Virus record (IMG/VR): IMGVR_UViG_3300028131_000005
Span: 1-64,000 of that record
Source of the DNA: a virus
Length of the DNA: 64,000 nucleotides
Strand: one strand, 5' to 3'
The translations under genes were made by a program, and so were the position numbers. Positions 9,403 through 18,700 of the stretch are shown here, in pieces (within the stretch, counting starts at the first letter, position 1; every line of letters starts with the position of its first letter). The notes below the pieces were generated by a model. That model was not told the DNA's origin. It did not search any database and saw only the letters and a program-made list of their open reading frames with translations.

Positions 9403-11209
9403 TAACGTTTGGATTCCAAAGGAAACGGGCCAAGCAACTTCAGAAAGACTTGTTTGGTCAACTAAAAAAATCAATGATTTAGAAATTGCGCTTGACCAGG
9501 GTTATAAGCCACAAGTTAAGATGCCTTTCTATGAAGGAAAGCAATTTTTAAGAAGGGGTAATATTGTATTTGAATACACTGATGAAGAGATTCAAGAGCT
9601 GGCTAGATGTGCGTCAGATATTGTATATTTTGCAGAAAAGTATGCAGTTGTTCTTACTGATGAGGGAATCCAGCAAGTAAAGTTGAGAGACTATCAAAAA
9701 GATATGTTGAGAAACTTTCAAAACAATAGATTTAATATATGTTTAGCAGCCCGTCAGATGGGTAAAACAGTTATGGCCAGTATTTTTAATGCATGGTTCT
9801 TAACATTCAACACAGATAAAAACACACTGTTATTAGCAAACAAATCTGATACAACAAAAGAAATTATCGATAAAGCAAAGGTTGTTATAGAAAATCTTCC
9901 ATTCTTTATGAAACCTGGTATTACGAAATACGACGTAATGAATGTTAAATGTGATAATGGTTGCAGGCTTGTTGGTCAAAGTACAACTGCTAAAGCAGGT
10001 ATTGGTTTTACAATTCACTTACTATTCTTAGATGAGTTTGCACATATACACCCTTCCATAGTTGACGCATTTTATGAAAACGTTTATCCAACGCTTTCTG
10101 CTTCTAAGGTGTCTAGGATTATTATTACAAGTACTCCAAATGGGTTTAATAAGTTTTATAAGATATACAGCGCAGCAGAACGTGGTGATAACGAATATCA
10201 TCCGATGAGAATAGATTGGTGGCAACACCCTGATAGAGACGATGCTTGGTATAAAAGAGAACTTGGTAACTTAGGAACTGTCGAGGCTTTTAACAGACAA
10301 TATGGAAATGAATTTGTAAGTTCATCAAATCTTCTTTTAGACCCAGGTTCTATGAAGAAGATGAGAAGTTCAATGAAAGAATATGTTCATCATGATTTTG
10401 ATTGTTTTACAGACAATCATATAGATATAAAAGGCTTTTTAAGTTGGCATCCAGGATTTGATGTTGAAACTTTAGGAGATAAAGATAAATATTGGCTATT
10501 AACAGTTGATATTGCTGAAGGAAACGGAGGAGACTATTCCATTATTAATATATTTAGAGTCGATCCAATGACTAAGAAGCAAATAGAAAATGTTGTAACA
10601 CCAGGAGCAATGTATGATTTCTTTAAGTTAAATCAAGTCGGTGTTTTCAGAAGCAATGAACATATTATTGAAGATTTTTCAAAAATACTTTATTTAATAG
10701 GAGTAGAATTACTATATAATGAAAATACCAAAATGATTATAGAATTCAACACTTATGGTGCGGTTCTTTTAAAATATCTACAAACAGTATTTCCTAGAAC
10801 AAATGATTTTGATGAAGAGATGATTTTAAGATTTAAACATAGACATGATAGTAAAGGTTTAAAACATGGAATAAAGATAAAAAATGATAATAAGCCAATA
10901 TTTTGTCAGAATTTTAAATCTTTATATGAAAATAATAAAATCAATATAACTGAATTTGAAACAACTAATGAGATAAGTCTTTTCGGTACTTTACCTTCAG
11001 GAAACTATGGTGCTCAGATGGGTCATGATGACCTTGCAATGTCAAGTATTATAGCAACAGAATTTTTTAATACCACGGCATATGCAGATTCTATAGAAGA
11101 AATGCTAGATATAATAGATCCGGATATTCATGATTTCATGGAAATGACTCTATTTAAAGACAATGAAGACCAAGGAGACTTAAATTTTGATATTTATGAC
11201 CTATTATAG
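9395..11209 (+). CDS. terminase large subunit (gp17-like packaging ATPase/nuclease)
   Basis: The motor that pumps DNA into the prohead and cuts it. Walker A ARQMGKT is at residues 119-125 and Walker B LLFLDEF at 209-215; the coupling motif TSTPNG follows near 248. The RNase H-fold nuclease domain shows three acidic sites, TVDIAEGNGGD (~360), MIIEFNTYG (~448) and GHDDLAMS (~548). The 604 residues match T4 gp17 (610). It starts inside the end of the small subunit gene. Confidence 0.97.
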   Translation: MSDNVWIPKETGQATSERLVWSTKKINDLEIALDQGYKPQVKMPFYEGKQFLRRGNIVFEYTDEEIQELARCASDIVYFAEKYAVVLTDEGIQQVKLRDYQKDMLRNFQNNRFNICLAARQMGKTVMASIFNAWFLTFNTDKNTLLLANKSDTTKEIIDKAKVVIENLPFFMKPGITKYDVMNVKCDNGCRLVGQSTTAKAGIGFTIHLLFLDEFAHIHPSIVDAFYENVYPTLSASKVSRIIITSTPNGFNKFYKIYSAAERGDNEYHPMRIDWWQHPDRDDAWYKRELGNLGTVEAFNRQYGNEFVSSSNLLLDPGSMKKMRSSMKEYVHHDFDCFTDNHIDIKGFLSWHPGFDVETLGDKDKYWLLTVDIAEGNGGDYSIINIFRVDPMTKKQIENVVTPGAMYDFFKLNQVGVFRSNEHIIEDFSKILYLIGVELLYNENTKMIIEFNTYGAVLLKYLQTVFPRTNDFDEEMILRFKHRHDSKGLKHGIKIKNDNKPIFCQNFKSLYENNKINITEFETTNEISLFGTLPSGNYGAQMGHDDLAMSSIIATEFFNTTAYADSIEEMLDIIDPDIHDFMEMTLFKDNEDQGDLNFDIYDLL

Positions 11210-11229
11210 AATAATCTCCATAACACTAA

Positions 11230-11238
11230 GATATATAC
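11230..11238 (+). promoter_or_regulatory. late-type motif, variant GATATATAC
   Basis: One-base variant of the GATATATAA motif in the 59-base gap before the tail sheath gene, 31 bases upstream of the ATG. Confidence 0.4.
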
Positions 11239-11268
11239 TTTAACAAACTAAAAAAAATAATTTCAATT

Positions 11269-13524
11269 ATGGCACTAAGTCCTCAATTATTGCAATTCAA
11301 ATCTAGTGGTGTTTACCGTCTAGAATTTGATAAGTCTCAAGTATCTAACGTTACTGCAGAGACTATTAGGTTGGTTGCTGGTCACTCTAGAAAAGGACCT
11401 TACAACACACCAGTATATTGCGAAGATACAGAATCTTTTACTCTTATCTTTGGTAATATCGACAAAAAATTAGAAAAGAAGGGAATGTTCTTTCATAGAA
11501 GCTGTTTAGAAGCTCTTAAAAGAGGTCCTATTCTAGCTATGAATTTAGCAGATTTTGATTCAGCTGATAAGGCTGATTACGCTGCAATCGTTACAGATGC
11601 TACAGACTCTACAGCAGCTAGTACAGTTGCAGATAAAGAGTATGAAGATTTTCATAACACTGACAAATTCATGTATCCATCAGATGAAGAAGTTTTAGCT
11701 ACTATTGGTGGTACTGCAACTTCAACTGAAGCATTAAACCTTGTAAATCTTGGACAAGACAATTTATCAATTATCGTAAGACAAGCACAAGATGTTAAAG
11801 CATTCGAAGTAACTGCTAGAGAATGGTACGGAGAAGGAAATCTTCCAGATGGAGTTTCTGAATTTGACTATATTTCAGATTACATGGTAGACGTATTCGT
11901 ATTTAAAGGTAAATTCGATGCATCTGCAATGGATGTTGACCCAGTATATGGAGATTACTTCTCAACAACTGGTTTATTAAAAGACAAATTAAATGATTTC
12001 GCAGATGAAAGATCTGTTTCTTTATTGGCACAATACACTGGTTCAATTTTACCAGGATTCCAAGATTTAGAAGGAAACGGTTTATATTTAGAGCAAATTA
12101 TTAACTCAGAAACTAGAAGAACTGGTTTATTCTGTGCTGTTAATGAAGAAGCAGTAGAAGAAGGAAATTCAAATCTAAAAGGTATTGCAGACAATGCTTC
12201 TGATTTCGAATTATTATCTTATAAGACTTTAGCAGGAGCTAGAGGAATCGATTTTTCAGCAACTGACTTTGTATTTGCTTCAACTGGAGCTACATTTACA
12301 TTTACTTCAGCTGCTGATGATGATTTAGATTTAGAAGTAGGAGATTATATGCCTACTCAAACTGGTAAATTAGCAAGAGTAAATAGAATTTCTCAAGCAG
12401 GTACTGCACCAACAATTTATACTATAACGTGTTCAGAAGCACCAGATAATGGTTTTGACCCAGCTACAGACGTAGCGTTTAAGTCTTTCCATAAAGCAGC
12501 TACAGAATACAGCTTATTTAATCTTGATAAAATTGTAATTTCTGAACAAACTATAGTAGATTGTTTAACAGCATTCTCATCAGGAGGTTTATATTCAGCT
12601 TTAACTGATAGAGATGTTATCGATTTAAGATATATCGTAGATACATTTGGTTCATATGAAGGTGGAGCACTTTTAAATAAAAACGAATTCACAAGAGTTG
12701 CTAAAGCTAGAAAGAACGTATCATGTATCTTAAATGCACCAACTGTTGCAGAATTTAAAAAATCATCAGACCCATCTTTTAAAGATGCATTAACTGGAAA
12801 ATTCAATACTAGATTTATAAAAGACGGTGGAGATTTATCACAAAATCCAACAGGAATCTACGCTTTACCTTCAATTGCAGAAGGAGCTAACTATGGTTTC
12901 TATTATGGACCAGGATTAGAAGTAAGAGAAGCAGGTAAAATTAAAACAGTTGTACCAGCTGCTTACGTATCTAATAACTACATTGATAAATTTACAAATG
13001 CTCTTCCTTGGTCTATCGTATCAGGACCTAGAAGAGGAGTTATCACTGGAACTAACGTTATCGGTGCTGAATATCCATTCGATAAAGATGATAGAGATAA
13101 TTTAGAACCATTTGGAATCAACCCAATCGTATTCGAAAGAGGAGTTGGATTGAACATCAAAGGTAATAAAACTGCACAACAAACTGTAAAATCAGCTTTA
13201 AGTTCTGCTCACGTAAGAGAAGTATTAATCTTCATCGAAAACGGATTAGCAGATATTCTTAAGGATTACTTATTTGAGTTTAACACTGCACAGACTAGAT
13301 TAGAAATTAAAACTCTTGCAGATGCATTCATGGAAGGAGTTTTAGCAGACAGTGGAGTTTATGCATATAATAACGTAATAGACCAAACTAACAATACTAA
13401 CGACGTTATTGATAATAACATCGGTATCCTTGATACATTTGTAGAACCAGTTAAAGGTTTAGAAATTATTGTACATAGAACTACTGTACTTAATACTGGA
13501 GATATAGCTTCAGGTAACTTCTAA
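11269..13524 (+). CDS. contractile tail sheath protein (gp18-like)
   Basis: Forms the contractile outer sheath of the myovirus tail. The N-terminus (SPQLLQFKSSGVY, then VAGHSRKGPYN and ESFTLIFG) is characteristic of T4-type sheaths, and the C-terminal conserved domain ends in a beta strand with VHRTTVLNTGDI. At 751 residues it is somewhat longer than T4 gp18 (659); extra residues are in the middle, where exposed insertions are common in this family. It sits between terminase and tube, as in T4, and is followed by a strong terminator. Confidence 0.95.
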   Translation: MALSPQLLQFKSSGVYRLEFDKSQVSNVTAETIRLVAGHSRKGPYNTPVYCEDTESFTLIFGNIDKKLEKKGMFFHRSCLEALKRGPILAMNLADFDSADKADYAAIVTDATDSTAASTVADKEYEDFHNTDKFMYPSDEEVLATIGGTATSTEALNLVNLGQDNLSIIVRQAQDVKAFEVTAREWYGEGNLPDGVSEFDYISDYMVDVFVFKGKFDASAMDVDPVYGDYFSTTGLLKDKLNDFADERSVSLLAQYTGSILPGFQDLEGNGLYLEQIINSETRRTGLFCAVNEEAVEEGNSNLKGIADNASDFELLSYKTLAGARGIDFSATDFVFASTGATFTFTSAADDDLDLEVGDYMPTQTGKLARVNRISQAGTAPTIYTITCSEAPDNGFDPATDVAFKSFHKAATEYSLFNLDKIVISEQTIVDCLTAFSSGGLYSALTDRDVIDLRYIVDTFGSYEGGALLNKNEFTRVAKARKNVSCILNAPTVAEFKKSSDPSFKDALTGKFNTRFIKDGGDLSQNPTGIYALPSIAEGANYGFYYGPGLEVREAGKIKTVVPAAYVSNNYIDKFTNALPWSIVSGPRRGVITGTNVIGAEYPFDKDDRDNLEPFGINPIVFERGVGLNIKGNKTAQQTVKSALSSAHVREVLIFIENGLADILKDYLFEFNTAQTRLEIKTLADAFMEGVLADSGVYAYNNVIDQTNNTNDVIDNNIGILDTFVEPVKGLEIIVHRTTVLNTGDIASGNF

Positions 13525-13540
13525 AAATAATTAAGATAAA

Positions 13541-13575
13541 TCAGGAAAGACTTCGGTCTTTCCTGATAAATTTTA
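13541..13575 (+). terminator. hairpin terminator after sheath gene
   Basis: An 11-bp perfect stem (TCAGGAAAGAC with GTCTTTCCTGA) closed by a stable C(TTCG)G tetraloop and followed by TAAATTTT. It lies 17 bases after the sheath stop. Confidence 0.85.
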
Positions 13576-13586
13576 AAAAAGAATTA

Positions 13587-13595
13587 GATATATAA
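13587..13595 (+). promoter_or_regulatory. late-type motif GATATATAA
   Basis: Between the sheath terminator and the tube ATG, 28 bases upstream of the ATG. Allows the tube gene its own late transcript. Confidence 0.55.
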
Positions 13596-13622
13596 AACAT
13601 AAATAAAAATAAAAATAAAGAA

Positions 13623-14177
13623 ATGGCATTACCACATTATTCAAACGACCAAACTAGCAAGAAAGGTAAGAATTTTGAACCAGTATTAGCGAATATGTTT
13701 GAGGTAACTATTCTTCCACCAGCAGGAGTTGGAGGTCAAGAATTATTAATTCAACATATTAATCAAATATCAGGTTTAGAACTTCATAAAGATTTGGGAA
13801 CAGTAACTCAAAAATTTAAGTGGTCTACAAGGTCTTTCACAGGTGTTCCTGGAGATTCCTTCTTAGACGTTACCGTTAACTTCTCATTAAACTTAAACGA
13901 TGCAAATCAAATGTATCTTTACAAAACAATGAGAGACTGGTACAGATTGGCATATAACCCAGAAACTGGAGAAACAGGTCTTAAAAAAGACTATGTTGGA
14001 CAGATGGTTATTGTTCAATTTAACAGAAAAGGTGATATTTTTAGAAAAATCACATTAGATGATTGTTTCGTTTTCTCACCAATAAATCCTTTGGCTGAAA
14101 ATAACTACGAAACAGGAGACGCACAAGCAATTGACGTTGTTTGGAGAGCTGACAACTGGTCAGAAGAGTTAGCATAA
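13623..14177 (+). CDS. tail tube protein (gp19-like)
   Basis: A 184-residue protein that polymerises into the inner tail tube through which DNA passes. It follows the sheath gene, matches T4 gp19 in length (163) and shows family features: N-terminal NMFEVTILPP, the KWSTRSF segment, a DWYRLAYNPETG loop and an ending with FSPINPLAEN and DVVWRADNW. It is bounded by a terminator on both sides. Confidence 0.93.
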   Translation: MALPHYSNDQTSKKGKNFEPVLANMFEVTILPPAGVGGQELLIQHINQISGLELHKDLGTVTQKFKWSTRSFTGVPGDSFLDVTVNFSLNLNDANQMYLYKTMRDWYRLAYNPETGETGLKKDYVGQMVIVQFNRKGDIFRKITLDDCFVFSPINPLAENNYETGDAQAIDVVWRADNWSEELA

Positions 14178-14192
14178 TAACAAACCTATAAG

Positions 14193-14225
14193 AGAGAAGA
14201 CAATATTAATGTCTTCTCTTTTTTT
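14193..14225 (+). terminator. hairpin terminator after tube gene
   Basis: A 9-bp stem AGAGAAGAC/GTCTTCTCT with a 9-base loop and a run of seven T. Typical intrinsic terminator. Confidence 0.85.
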
Positions 14226-14257
14226 ACACCGAAAACATAATATAATAATATTTTAAT

Positions 14258-14470
14258 ATGTCCAATAAGAAAGATTATTTAGTAGATAAGTTAATTAAAA
14301 AGATACAAGTTTTATTAACAGAGCCGGAGTTTGAGGAGTTAAATAACATAATCTTAAGCGAGGCTTTAAAAAATAAACAAAGACCTAAGTCAGTTAGCGC
14401 TTTTGTTAGAGAGCTAGTTAAAAAAGAAATAAAAAGAATTGATAATATAAACAATTCTGAAACAAAATAA
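14258..14470 (+). CDS. putative ribbon-helix-helix DNA-binding protein
   Basis: A 70-residue protein with a short strand (KIQVLL), a helix, and a second helix, RPKSVSAFVRELVKKEIKR, the pattern of Arc/MetJ/CopG-type ribbon-helix-helix regulators. It is placed between tube and tail chaperone genes, an unusual spot for a regulator. Binding target unknown. Confidence 0.65.
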   Translation: MSNKKDYLVDKLIKKIQVLLTEPEFEELNNIILSEALKNKQRPKSVSAFVRELVKKEIKRIDNINNSETK

Positions 14471-14505
14471 ATTAAACTAATATAAACCTTAAAAATTCAT
14501 TAAAG

Positions 14506-15519
14506 ATGACGGAAGAAAACAACAATGAAGAATTTGATAAATTCTTAAACAAAAAAGAAGAAGGCAATGGTTTTGATGATACATCAAACCCGGCTTCAAA
14601 TGAAACGAACGAAGCTGCCGAAGAAGTAGACCCTATTGAGGAGGCTATTGAGAAAAAAGGATTAGGTTCTGTAAATATGGCAAATTATGGACGCCAAAGA
14701 GCAGATTCTACCGATACTGTTTTAGGTTATGTACCTTTAGCAATGGAAACTCTTTTTTCTAAAGGTAGATTTTACCCACAAGATGCTAGTATCCATGTTA
14801 GATCTGCTAAAGTAGCAGAAATTAGACATTTTTCAACAATGAACGAAGAGAATATCTTAGACATTGAAGAAAAATTAAACAATATCGTAAAATCTTGTAT
14901 GCGATTTGAATCTAAGTCTAAAAAATTGTCTTATAAAGACCTTATGGAAGAAGACAGAATTGCAGTACTTTTAGCAATTAGAGACCTTACTTTTCCAGAG
15001 CCGGAAAACAAAATCATTGTAAAGGCCGAGAATAGTTATGGTGAATCTAGAGAAGTTGAAGTAGCTACACAAAACTTTACTGCGAATGAAATTCCAGAAG
15101 AGATTGAAAAATACTATGACACGGTTTCAAGATGTTTTAGAATTCAAACTCGTTCTTCTGGTGAAATTCTAATGAGACCCCCATCTATTGGAGTTATGGA
15201 AGAAGTTACTAAGTATATTAGAACTCAACAAGAAACTAAGAAAAGATGGGACCAGGCATTTATTCAAATTTTACCTTATATTCAATTAGACTGGAGAGGT
15301 TTCGGTTCAAAAGAAATCTTTAATAGTGAAATTGAATTCCAGGGTTGGAATGAGAAGAAGTACATGGTAGTATATAGATTAGCAGAAAAAATGAGAATCG
15401 GTGCTCAACCAGAAATGGAAGTAAACATCGAGGGTGAGGACGTTATGGTCCCTCTCGATTTCCCAGGTGGAGTCAAAGGCCTTTTCATTATTTCAGATCT
15501 CGCTGGAGAACTTCTTTAA
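14506..15519 (+). CDS. gp26-like baseplate hub/tail assembly chaperone
   Basis: A 337-residue protein with a disordered acidic first ~60 residues and a folded remainder. The segment LFSKGRFYP followed by IHVRSAKVAEIRH and EDRIAVLLAIRDLTFP is typical of the T4 gp26-type baseplate hub assembly family found between tube and tape measure in many myoviruses. The ORF ends in the codons GAA CTT CTT TAA G, and the overlapping +1 frame continues with a gp51-like domain (see the frameshift site and next CDS). This is where tailed phages commonly make two chaperone forms by frameshifting. Confidence 0.75.
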   Translation: MTEENNNEEFDKFLNKKEEGNGFDDTSNPASNETNEAAEEVDPIEEAIEKKGLGSVNMANYGRQRADSTDTVLGYVPLAMETLFSKGRFYPQDASIHVRSAKVAEIRHFSTMNEENILDIEEKLNNIVKSCMRFESKSKKLSYKDLMEEDRIAVLLAIRDLTFPEPENKIIVKAENSYGESREVEVATQNFTANEIPEEIEKYYDTVSRCFRIQTRSSGEILMRPPSIGVMEEVTKYIRTQQETKKRWDQAFIQILPYIQLDWRGFGSKEIFNSEIEFQGWNEKKYMVVYRLAEKMRIGAQPEMEVNIEGEDVMVPLDFPGGVKGLFIISDLAGELL

Positions 15520-15766
15520 GGCTAAATTCTATCTGGGTTTCCATTTGCATCTCCAGCCTAGTGAAATCGATGCTCTTGATTTTTATGAATATCAGTATTA
15601 TGTACAAAATCTTACTGAACATCTCAAGAAGCAGAATAAAGAAGAGCAGGAGCAAAACGAACAAATGCAGGAACAGTACAGCACACAAACTCCTAAGGTC
15701 CCCAAAATGAGTGACTATGGAATGAAAATGCCTAAAATGTCTGGTATGAAAATGCCTAAGTTTTAG
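15434..15766 (+). CDS. gp51-like baseplate hub assembly domain, probably expressed by +1 frameshift
   Basis: Open frame with an ATG at 15434, but residues up to about 28 are only the shifted reading of the upstream gene. The meaningful part starts at AAG 15518: KAKFYLGFHLHLQPSEID, then LDFYEYQYYV, a pattern like T4 gp51-type hub assembly proteins (LHL-x-P-x-EID-x-L-x-[FY]YEY). It ends with a Gln/Glu-rich coil and Met/Lys/Pro repeats (MKMPKMSGMKMPKF). There is no plausible ATG or GTG near the domain start, so expression by frameshift from the gp26-like gene is favoured over independent initiation. Confidence 0.65.
   Translation: MRTLWSLSISQVESKAFSLFQISLENFFKAKFYLGFHLHLQPSEIDALDFYEYQYYVQNLTEHLKKQNKEEQEQNEQMQEQYSTQTPKVPKMSDYGMKMPKMSGMKMPKF
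15505..15520 (+). other. putative programmed +1 frameshift site (prfB-like)
   Basis: The last sense codon of the gp26-like ORF is CTT (15514-15516), followed by TAA G. A +1 slip of the Leu tRNA from CTT to TTT moves reading to AAG GCT AAA and into the gp51-like frame, giving a predicted 419-residue fusion (337 + 82). A purine-rich GGAGAA lies three bases before the slip codon, the same geometry as the AGGGGG-TAT-CTT-TGA site of bacterial prfB. Confidence 0.6.
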
Positions 15767-15767
15767 A

Positions 15768-15776
15768 GATATATAA
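15768..15776 (+). promoter_or_regulatory. late-type motif GATATATAA
   Basis: Overlaps the end of the gp51-like stop region by no bases and lies 19 bases before the TTG start of the tape-measure candidate. Confidence 0.55.
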
Positions 15777-15794
15777 TAAAAATACTTAAAAACG

Positions 15795-18700
15795 TTGGCA
15801 AAACCATTCGCATCTCCATTCGAGAAATTATCAGGAGATAATCAAAAAGTAATAATTGAACAGCTTTCCCCAGGAGGAGAGCTGTTCAGTTTATTTGAAG
15901 AAATTCTAAAGCAGCTTCAAGGTACTGAAGAGAGAATAGAAAAAGACGAAGCCAAAACTAAAGTAAGTTTATTTGCCGGTTTAACAATGAAAGAGGCCAT
16001 TGCCTGGAAACTTCTAGGTGAAAAAGGTCTTCAAGCGGTAGGTAAAGGTCTAGGTGCTATCGCCGAAGTTATAGATGGTATGCAAACTGGCGGTAAAGAA
16101 GCCAAAGAAAAAATGGATGCTATCGCAACCGGTATCGAAGCTGTAATGGGTATAGCCCCTAAAATTCTTAAATTTGCTATTCTTTTAACACTTGCTCTAC
16201 CTTTCCTTATGGTTGCAATATTGGTAGTTCCACTTGTGGCAGTTCTGATGTTAGGTATTATGTTCGTAATGTCAATACTTAATAAATTAGCTGAAAATTC
16301 AAAAGAAGCCTATAAATCTATGGCTCTTTTAGGAGATGTTGGAGATGCCATTTTTAAATTTGGAGGAATGCTAGCACTTTCATTACTAGTATATCCATTT
16401 GCATTACTCGCATTAGTTGTCGTAATACCAACACTGTTATTAATGTTGGGCGCTCTTACTTTAATAGGGCGTTTAACAGACAAAGAGGCGTTAGAAAAAC
16501 TCAATGGTCTAAAAGATCTTGGGATATCAATACTCTTATTTGGTGCTGCTATAGCTCTAAGTGGGCTTGTATATACGTTCGCACTTCAGGCAATGCCCAT
16601 TGTTTTAGGTGTAATACTTGGATTTGCATTAGTATTCTTTTTATTAGATAAAATAGGTTTTGTAAAATCAGTGAATAAATCTGGTGAAGCATTACAAAAG
16701 GTAGGTATAGCCATATTAGTATTAGGTGCCGCTTTATTTATTTTTGGACTATTATTTCCACCAACAAAAGAAACTTTTCAAACTTTAGGATTTACAATGC
16801 TAGTGCTTGTAGGCGTTGCATTTGCGATGTGGCTAGTTGGAAAAATGTATAAAAAAATGAAAAAAGGTGCAATAGGCTTAGCTCTGACTGGACTTGCCAT
16901 TGTAGTATTAGCATATGCTATTAAAAAATTCCATAAAGCATTACCTCCAAACCCATGGGAATTCTTTGCTCAATTAGGAGTAGCACTTGTAGGTTTAGGT
17001 GTAATAATGTGGGGTTATGGAAAGAAATGGAAAGAAATAGGATACGGAGCACTAGTACTTGCAGGTACTGGAATAGCACTTGCAGTTATGGGATGGGGAG
17101 TTAAATCAATGGCAGACGCCTTAAATAGTACTGGAAATCCTTGGATGTTTATGGCTGAACTTGGAGTATTTCTTGTTGGAATGGGAGTTATGGCAGCCGG
17201 TTGGGGTGCAGCATCTGTATTAATAGGATTAGGAGCCGCAGCAATGGGAGCTACTGGATTAGCATTGAAAGCTGTATCTTTTGGACTTAAAGGCTTTGTA
17301 CCTATATTTGCAGGAAAAGAATGGAAAGCAATGGTAGGTACTCACCATCAATCTAAAGGTATTTTGGGGATGGGTGCAGGACCAGTATCTAATTTTCAAA
17401 CTTTAATGGAAGCAATTGGTTATGGTTTTGCATGGAACCCGATAAACTCTGCTATGATTTTAGCAGGAGCTGTAGCATTAGGTGCTGTTGGTTTAGCATT
17501 GTCACCAATAGCAAAAGGTATAAAAGCAATGATGCCTGTATTTAAAGGAAACGGTTGGAGAGATATGATTTCCACTAAAGGAAACCCAAAATCAGGAGGT
17601 TTTATGGGAATAGGAGCGTCAGCACAAACAAATATTCAACTTTTAATAAATTCATTAGGAGAAGCATTCAAATTTGGTTTCGGTTCTATAAATATTGGAG
17701 CTGGAGCTGCAGCAATGATTGTTGTGGGTAATTCTTTAATAAAAATAGGTAAGGGTATTGCCGATTTCATGAAGCACAAAATAGATAAAAAAGTAGCCAA
17801 AAATATTTCTGTTATGGTAGAGTCTATAGCAGGTGCATTTGGTAGAATTGGTAAAAAATACGGAGGTGCTGGTTTCTTTGGTTTAGGAGCCGGTGCTTTA
17901 TATGATGGTATTCAATCAACAATGGGAATGGGAGAAGCTTTAACAAGTATCGCAAAAGGTATGAAAGCCGTTTCAGTACTTAGATTCCCAACTTATGGAG
18001 ACCCTAATGACCCTGGAAAAATAACTGAGTATATAACAGTTGACAAGGGTGCTATGAATAAAATTTCAGCAAATGTTGCTATGATGGTAGAAAGTCTAGC
18101 AGGCGCATTTGGTAGAGTGGGTAGAATGTTTCCTAATAAACCAAAATCAGGTTTATGGGGTTTCTTAGGAGGAACTGACAACCCTGTAAAAACAGGTATT
18201 CAATCTGTTTCCGGTATGGGTTCTGCACTTGGTGGAATTGCCGAAGGTATGAAATCCTTTTCAACTCTTAAATTTCATAAATATGATGACCCTTCAAAAC
18301 CTGAGAAAATAACAGAGACAATTGATTTAACCAAAGGAGATGTACTTAAAAAAGTAACTGACAATATAGTTATGATGGTTGTTTCTTTAGCAGGAGGTTT
18401 TGCAACAATAGGTAGAAGATATCCAAAGAAAAAACACAAGGGCTTCTTTGGTACAACTTATACGACTACAGGTCCGGTAGGTGTTGGTATCGAGCAATCT
18501 TCTGGTATGGGTGGAGTTGTTGCTGGAATTGGTGCGGGCTTAAAAGACTTTTCAACACTTAAATTCCCAGTATATGAAGGAACTAAAATCAAAGAATATA
18601 TTGATTTAACAAAAGGAAATGTTCTTAAGAAAGTAACTGCAAACATCGTAGATATGATTTTATCACTTGCTACTGGTTTTGGTAATGTTGCTAGAAGATT

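Noticed and set aside
12417-12806. 129-residue minus-strand ORF within the sheath gene
   Set aside because: Antisense to a strongly conserved sheath gene in a block of same-direction late genes.
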